Shown here: positions 43,958-49,039 of the stretch, piece by piece
Layout: each line of letters starts with the position of its first letter
Numbering within the stretch: position 1 is the first letter of the stretch
DNA from: Prochlorococcus sp. AG-402-L18
GTDB lineage: Bacteria > Cyanobacteriota > Cyanobacteriia > PCC-6307 > Cyanobiaceae
Reading direction: 5' to 3'
DNA: 49,039 nucleotides
Assembly: GCA_003216725.1 (NCBI GenBank)
Contig: QCIL01000010.1
Coordinates: 1-49,039 of the forward strand
Notes under the pieces: model-generated
What the model was told of the DNA's origin: nothing
Database searches by the model: none
Seen by the model: the letters and a program-made list of their open reading frames with translations, nothing else
Position numbers and translations under genes: made by a program

Positions 43958-44047
43958 TTGAAAAACTATCCTTTTTTACCTTTCTTGATTTTTGCAGGTG
44001 CGCTAATAACAACTGCAACAGTAGGACTCCCAGTCTTCACCTCATAA
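43958..44047 (+). CDS. possible tiny membrane peptide, 29 aa (TTG start)
   Basis: TTG 43958 to TAA 44045-44047. The peptide is nearly all one hydrophobic segment (FLPFLIFAGALITTATVGLPVF). A good promoter 25 bp upstream and PHO-like repeats support a real transcript; the start codon and family are unproven. Nothing else is seen from 44048 to 44243. Confidence 0.35.
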   Translation: MKNYPFLPFLIFAGALITTATVGLPVFTS

Positions 44048-44243
44048 ACAACAAGATTTTAATTAATAAATTTAATCAATGATTTATTTAAATAATGAAG
44101 ATTTAACTGGAAGTCCTCATAAAATATTAAATTTTCGATATTTATTTGACTTTATAAAAAATAGAGTGAATATATGTGTGTGTGTGAGTAAAAAATTTGT
44201 TTTAAACCATCATTTTACATGGTGTATTTCTAACTGATTAATT

Positions 44244-44393
44244 ATGAATAAAACTCAAGAGCAATTAGAAAAACTTAGAGAGGTAGCTGAGGCTTCTCTA
44301 ACTAAGACAGATGAACTACAAAAGGTTCTTGCTCAAATTGAAGCTCTAATGTCTAGAGAAGAAATACAAAAAGTATCGCAAAAAAACAAATAA
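44244..44393 (+). CDS. small coiled-coil protein, 49 aa
   Basis: ATG at 44244, TAA at 44391-44393. A continuous charged helix (QLEKLREVAEASLTKTDEL, LAQIEALMSREEIQ) with heptad leucines. Unknown family. Followed at 44502 by a terminator-like hairpin. Confidence 0.55.
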   Translation: MNKTQEQLEKLREVAEASLTKTDELQKVLAQIEALMSREEIQKVSQKNK

Positions 44394-44501
44394 TTTAGAA
44401 AAAATTTTGACTATTTGTAATTTTTATTACACATGTTAAGTTCCAACTTAGTTATTAATGAAATAACAGAGAACCCGTTCCAAACTTTTCTGTTAGGTCT
44501 C

Positions 44502-44545
44502 GAGGTCTTACCTTCTTAAAAGTAAAAGACCTCTTTAATTATTTT
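44502..44545 (+). terminator. Rho-independent terminator (candidate)
   Basis: GAGGTCTT (44502-44509) pairs with AAGACCTC (44526-44533) over a 16-nt loop, followed by a T-rich run. It probably ends the 49-aa gene's transcript. Confidence 0.55.
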
Positions 44546-44584
44546 TATTTCTTAGAGTATAAAAAACGAGATTTTGATAATTTG

Positions 44585-44887
44585 TTAATTAATAATCTTA
44601 TTTACTTCTTTTTTGCAAACATTAACATCAAATGATTTTGTTCCAACAATTTCTAGCCCTGTTTTTTCAGTAACTTTAACAGTTGCATTGCACTCATCTT
44701 CTTTAAGAGCCATGTAACTAGGTTTCTTCTTTTCAAGTTCGGTTTCATTTTTAACTTTAAATTCCTTTTCATATTGCTCCATAACTAGTGTAAGGGCTTC
44801 AATTTCTACAGAAAAGGTTTCATTTGCTTTTGTTCCAAATGGAATTATGAGTAAAGGAAATATAACAAAGACTATTAACTTTTTCAT
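44585..44887 (-). CDS. small secreted protein with two cysteines, 100 aa
   Basis: ATG at 44887. A signal peptide (about 1-21, cleavage near GTKA-NE) precedes a charged helix and a strand region. Two Cys (DECNATVKV, NVCKKEV) could form a disulfide in the periplasm. Unknown family. Confidence 0.6.
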   Translation of the reverse strand: MKKLIVFVIFPLLIIPFGTKANETFSVEIEALTLVMEQYEKEFKVKNETELEKKKPSYMALKEDECNATVKVTEKTGLEIVGTKSFDVNVCKKEVNKIIN

Positions 44888-45086
44888 TTCTAAAAAATAT
44901 GTTTATTTTTTTTATAACGTGAATTTAGTGATAAGGGAAGGGTCATTAACTGAAGTTTCTTTGACTCTTTCTAATTTAAAACTTTTAGTATTACACTAAT
45001 TGATGAAAATGTTATGTGAGACTTTCAGGTATAAATTAGTATATCTAAATGAAAAATTTAATTCATTTCATTAGTATTTTAATTAA

Positions 45087-45734
45087 TTACAATATTTCGA
45101 TAATTTCTTCTTCAGAAACAATTGCCCATTTTCTAAATGACTTTTTACAAGGATATCCTCCTGTTAAGTCTCCAAATGCAGGCAAAAATAAAGTATTTTT
45201 ATTCTTATCCATTGCAAAACACCTAAAAGATAATTTATCTCCTTTGTTTTTTAAGAAGAGTTTTGGATGATAATGTCCACAAATATTCAATGCTCTATTG
45301 TCTGCTAAGTTAACTGGTTCATGGCTGAAAATAATATTTTTATTTTTTCTTGTATCAAAAACTTTTATATTTTTAATATCGCAACCTAAATCATGATTCC
45401 CAAGGACAAGTTCAACATTAGTTTTAAGTAGTTCAGGAAGATCCTCAACTTTTTTTTGAAGAGTTTTATTTATTGAATATTTGCTGTGGAATAAATCTCC
45501 CAATATTATTAACTTTTCAGGACTATATTTTTTTACTATTTTTTTTATTCTTGCGAAATTGTTTTTATCTGAATTATTAGTAAGAGGTATACCATTTTGC
45601 TGAAAATACTCAGCTTTTCCAAGATGAATGTCGCATATTAACAAGTCTTTTGTTTCCGGTAGAAATAATGCTCGTGAAGGAAGCATCTCTAACAATGTAT
45701 CTTCCCAATGTAATTTAAAAGAACTTTTTTTCAT
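45087..45734 (-). CDS. pdeM: ligase-associated metallophosphoesterase PdeM
   Basis: A 215-residue calcineurin-like phosphoesterase with CDIHLGK (D35, H37), LGDLFHS, GNHD (112-115), FSHEP and GHYHP. The family (TIGR04123) is known as a ligase-associated DNA damage response endonuclease. Its ATG follows the helicase TAA directly, so it is the third gene of the ligase-helicase-pdeM operon. Confidence 0.88.
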   Translation of the reverse strand: MKKSSFKLHWEDTLLEMLPSRALFLPETKDLLICDIHLGKAEYFQQNGIPLTNNSDKNNFARIKKIVKKYSPEKLIILGDLFHSKYSINKTLQKKVEDLPELLKTNVELVLGNHDLGCDIKNIKVFDTRKNKNIIFSHEPVNLADNRALNICGHYHPKLFLKNKGDKLSFRCFAMDKNKNTLFLPAFGDLTGGYPCKKSFRKWAIVSEEEIIEIL

Positions 45735-48209
45735 TTAATCACTATATTTCTTTATAAGTTTTTCTACTCTTTTTTCTATTGGTTCATTGCTTAAAGTATT
45801 TTTAAGTCTCTCAACTAATAAAGGAAAAGCAAAAGGAGTTGGAGTTTTTATCTCGTTTAATAGCATTTTTAAATTTTTTAATCTTTCTAATGATCTAGAT
45901 ATTCTTTTATTTTCTAATTGATATTCTTTTACTTCTTGATGCGATTGTTTTATCAAAAGATGGCCCTCTTCATATTTAGTAAAGACATCGTAAAAAAGAC
46001 TTGCACTTATTTGAAGTTGAGAGGAAGTTTTTGTCTTGGTTGGATTATTTTGATTTACTAGTCCACTTATTTGGGCAATATTCTTAAATCTACGTTTTGT
46101 TAATTCTGAAAAATTAATTGCATTTTCTAGATCCTCTTCTAATTTTTTGTTATCCAAAAAGTAGTTAGCTTCCTTTTTTAATATGGAAAAATCATAATCT
46201 TCTGAGGTAGTTAAGCTGAATCCAAAATCATTGGCAGTAATACTAAATGTAGATTGTTTTAATTTTGCCAATCTTAAAGCCCATAAAAATCCAATTCCTT
46301 CATTAACAAATTTCCCATCAAGTGTAAAAACAAAAAGATTTGATAAATCCTTGGTTTTATATATTTCTATAAGGAACTCATCTTTCTTTGGAATATTTGA
46401 AAGGAACTTTTGTTTCTTTAAAATTGGAAGTAATGAATTTATTTCAGGATTTAAATAATCATAATTTTTAAATTCATTGCATATATCTATTTCTTTTCTC
46501 AAACTTTCACAAAGTAGATCAGAAATTGCCATTTGACCTCCAATCCATGCAGGGATTAGAGAACTTTTTTTTGTTGATTTTTTAACGTATAAAATCATAT
46601 CTCTGATTCTTACGAATTGAAGTATTTTCCCTGCAAAGTAAAAGGTATCTCCAGGATTTAATTTTGAAGCAAAATTCTCTTCTAAATTACCTAGGGATTT
46701 ACCTTTCATATATTTAACATTTACAAATTTGTCACTCGTAATTGTCCCAATATTGAACTTATGCATTCTTATTAAAGATTTGTCTTTAACAAAATATTTA
46801 AAGTTGTCATTATTATTTTGTGATGCTTGTTTAACTATCTTTTTATATTTTGGGTATGCTTTTAGACATTTTCCTCCATATTCTAAAAAGTCAAGACACC
46901 AATTCCAATCTTCATCTTTTAAGTTTCTATAACTCCAGCAATTTTTAATTCTTTCTTTCTCAATTGTTGGATCAAAGCCATTTCCGCATGCCAAACTTAT
47001 TAGATGTTGGAGAAGCACATCATAAGATAATTCAGGAAGTCTAATTTCTTCAGATATACCACTTTTTATTATTCTTCTCATTGCACTAATTTCTAATAAC
47101 TCCAAAGAATTAGTAGGCATGAAAATTATTTTGGATTTCCCTCCTGGTCTATGAGCACTTCTTCCGGCTCTTTGAATAAGTCTAGCTAAATTCTTTGCAC
47201 TACCAATTTGAACTATTTGATCTACAGGTTGGAAGTCAACGCCCAAATCTAATGAGCTAGTGCAGACGACCCATTTTATTAATCCATCTTTAACCCCTTC
47301 TTCAACTCTTTTTCTATCTTCTTTATCGAGGGAGCCGTGATGAAGTGCGATTTTATCTTCCATCTCTGGGAGAAAAAATTTAAGACATTGATACCATCTT
47401 TCAGATTGATTTCTTGTATTGGTGAATAATAAGGTGCTTTTATTTTTATCTAAGATTTTTAAAAGTGAAGAATGACTTCTAATTCCAAGATGCCCACTCC
47501 ATGGAAACGTTGTTTTCTCTTCTGGTAAAACACTTATAATTTCGATTTCTTTTTGAATATTTGTACTTATTATTTTGGGTTTAATAGCGCTCATACCAAC
47601 TATTGCTCTTGCAGCTTCTTCAATATTTCCTATAGTTGCAGACATTGCCCAGATTTGTAAATTTTTTATATTACCTCTTAGCCAACTTAAGGATAATTCG
47701 CACTGGTTTCCTCTTTTACTACCCATCAATTCATGCCATTCATCAATAATTATTGATGACAAATCCTTAAACAGATTATTAGATTCTTTATTAGAAATTA
47801 AAAGAGATAATGACTCTGGAGTGGTGATAAGAATATTAGGTGGTTTAGATAATTGCTTTTTCTTTTCATATGAGGTGGTATCACCATTCCTGATTTCAAC
47901 AGTGATTTCTTTATTAAAATGTAAAGCTGCTAATTGTATTGAATTTTTTAAATCTCTACTTAGAGCTTTTAAGGGAGTTATTAATAATATATTCACACTC
48001 TTCTTATTTTTGGGATCTTTTATCTTTGATAGAGGTCCCATTAATGCAGCATAAGTTTTGCCACATCCAGTAGGAACTTGTATTATTCCATTTTCCCCAT
48101 TTAAAAATGCTTCCCAAGATTCGATTTGGTAGGGCAATGGCTCCCATCCATTTGTGAAAAAAAACTGTTTAATTTTAGAAATAAAATTATTTTGCTTAAT
48201 ATTCTTCAT
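45735..48209 (-). CDS. ligase-associated DEXH-box helicase (Lhr-like)
   Basis: An 824-residue superfamily 2 helicase. Walker A PTGCGKT (46-52), DEXH box DEWH (156-159), motif III SAT, and motif VI QRAGRSAHRPGG are intact, followed by the long Lhr-type C-terminal domains. The family (TIGR04121) is usually next to an ATP-dependent ligase and PdeM and is thought to act in DNA repair. Its start overlaps the ligase stop by 4 bp. Confidence 0.9.
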   Translation of the reverse strand: MKNIKQNNFISKIKQFFFTNGWEPLPYQIESWEAFLNGENGIIQVPTGCGKTYAALMGPLSKIKDPKNKKSVNILLITPLKALSRDLKNSIQLAALHFNKEITVEIRNGDTTSYEKKKQLSKPPNILITTPESLSLLISNKESNNLFKDLSSIIIDEWHELMGSKRGNQCELSLSWLRGNIKNLQIWAMSATIGNIEEAARAIVGMSAIKPKIISTNIQKEIEIISVLPEEKTTFPWSGHLGIRSHSSLLKILDKNKSTLLFTNTRNQSERWYQCLKFFLPEMEDKIALHHGSLDKEDRKRVEEGVKDGLIKWVVCTSSLDLGVDFQPVDQIVQIGSAKNLARLIQRAGRSAHRPGGKSKIIFMPTNSLELLEISAMRRIIKSGISEEIRLPELSYDVLLQHLISLACGNGFDPTIEKERIKNCWSYRNLKDEDWNWCLDFLEYGGKCLKAYPKYKKIVKQASQNNNDNFKYFVKDKSLIRMHKFNIGTITSDKFVNVKYMKGKSLGNLEENFASKLNPGDTFYFAGKILQFVRIRDMILYVKKSTKKSSLIPAWIGGQMAISDLLCESLRKEIDICNEFKNYDYLNPEINSLLPILKKQKFLSNIPKKDEFLIEIYKTKDLSNLFVFTLDGKFVNEGIGFLWALRLAKLKQSTFSITANDFGFSLTTSEDYDFSILKKEANYFLDNKKLEEDLENAINFSELTKRRFKNIAQISGLVNQNNPTKTKTSSQLQISASLFYDVFTKYEEGHLLIKQSHQEVKEYQLENKRISRSLERLKNLKMLLNEIKTPTPFAFPLLVERLKNTLSNEPIEKRVEKLIKKYSD

Positions 48210-49039
48210 GATATTTTTTTCATCAGTTCATAAGCATTCTCTAGGCTATTTGCATCATTAATTTTTTTATCTTTTCTCCATTTTGTTATTCTTGGAAATC
48301 TTACTGCTATACCTGATTTATGACGTTTTGAAATTTGTATTTTCTCAAAAGATATTTCGAATACCATTTCTGGTTTCAATGATCTAACAGGACCAAATTT
48401 TTCTATTGTATTTTTCCTGATCCATTTATCTAATTCTTTAATCTCAATATTAGTTAAACCAGAATATGCACTTGCAAATTTAATTAATTCTTGGTCTTTC
48501 CATAATGCAAAACTATAATCTGTATAAAGACCAGCTCTTCTACCACTTCCGCCCTTAGCATAAATTAGAACAGCATCCAATTGCATGGGATCAACTTTAT
48601 ATTTCCACCAAATACCTTTTTTTCTTCCAGAAGTATATGGAGACTTCTTGTTCTTAATTATTAATCCTTCAGTATTATTTTCTCTAGATTTTTCTTTAAA
48701 AGTTAAAGCTTCAGACCAATCTTTAGGATAGATTAAATCGCATATTCTGAAAATATCAGAGTTATTATTCTCAGATTTATTTTGCCATTTTGAAAAATAT
48801 TTTTCTAACTCAATTCTTCTATTTTCTAATTTGATTTCTCTTATATCTCTTCCATTAATCTCTAAAAGATCATAAGCGATAAAAATAATTGGATATTTTA
48901 TTTGTATTGCTCTATTAGGAGATTTTCTATTTATTCTTTTTTGAAGAAAAGGAAAATCGAAGGCAATTTGTTCTTTAAAATCCCAAACTAATAATTCCCC
49001 ATCAAGAACAAAATCATCTTTTAAAGATGACATTTTCTC
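48206..49039 (-). CDS. ATP-dependent DNA ligase (5' part beyond window)
   Basis: The frame is open to the window edge, so at least 278 C-terminal residues are seen. DGELLVWD (motif III region), EGLIIKNKKSPYTSGRKKG (motif IV) and WWKYK (motif V) identify an ATP-dependent ligase; the adenylation lysine lies outside. The OB-fold end (VFEISFEKIQISKRHKSGIAVRFPRI) matches the helicase-associated ligase family (TIGR04120). It is separate from the NAD-dependent replicative ligase and heads the repair operon. The apparent Met near 49033 is internal. Confidence 0.9.
   Translation of the reverse strand, partial: EKMSSLKDDFVLDGELLVWDFKEQIAFDFPFLQKRINRKSPNRAIQIKYPIIFIAYDLLEINGRDIREIKLENRRIELEKYFSKWQNKSENNNSDIFRICDLIYPKDWSEALTFKEKSRENNTEGLIIKNKKSPYTSGRKKGIWWKYKVDPMQLDAVLIYAKGGSGRRAGLYTDYSFALWKDQELIKFASAYSGLTNIEIKELDKWIRKNTIEKFGPVRSLKPEMVFEISFEKIQISKRHKSGIAVRFPRITKWRKDKKINDANSLENAYELMKKIS

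Overview
The window looks like a chromosomal segment of a high-light-adapted Prochlorococcus, or a very close relative. It is strongly AT-rich and densely packed. It carries picocyanobacterial markers: a class II (B12-dependent) ribonucleotide reductase, a high-light-inducible protein, DUF4278, DUF1651 and DUF3531 proteins, a Psb32-like TPM protein, a 6S RNA beside purK, and pst and phn uptake genes. Identification rests on recognising protein families and gene context; no search was run.

Layout. 1-3.5 kb is a variable edge: a cut-off methyltransferase, tRNA-Ser(UGA), an exact 38-nt copy of the 5' half of that tRNA 166 bp away, a membrane-anchored SGNH-like protein and several tiny genes. 3.6-27.4 kb is core genome: nrdJ, prfC, hslO, an ECF-like ATPase, rsmE, a DUF92 (VTE6-like) protein, an SGNH hydrolase, the phnD-phnC-phnE transporter, an aspartate aminotransferase, a family-4 uracil-DNA glycosylase without most of its Fe-S ligands, ispG, a CtpA protease, nadA, a metallophosphoesterase, a Psb32-like protein, a MidA-like methyltransferase, aroB and purK. 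Directly after purK lies a probable 6S RNA.

27.6-37.9 kb is an accessory-looking region of about 30 very small genes. Only one (an SDR oxidoreductase) exceeds 150 residues. Many encode single-helix membrane peptides, and several belong to paralogous sets inside the region (GRKE helix proteins, EDYW proteins, short coiled-coil proteins). Many are below 60 residues and were read directly from the DNA. The region contains clear sigma-70-type promoters, a gene with a perfect Shine-Dalgarno sequence, and tandem GCAGGACCA repeats.

38.1-49 kb returns to core functions: a K+ channel, a c-type cytochrome, an LptA-like protein, the phosphate uptake set pstS-pstC-pstA-pstB with PHO-box-like repeats, then a minus-strand operon of ATP-dependent DNA ligase (cut by the window end), an Lhr-like DEXH helicase and PdeM phosphoesterase, a known ligase-associated DNA-repair set.

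Together the genes point to an oligotrophic phototroph scavenging phosphate and phosphonate or phosphite, using B12-dependent dNTP synthesis, with a variable small-protein cargo. I saw no CRISPR array, transposase, integrase, rRNA or phage structural gene. The least explained elements are the small-protein region, the tRNA half-copy, and the divergent nadA/phosphoesterase pair that appears to lack ATG, GTG and TTG starts.
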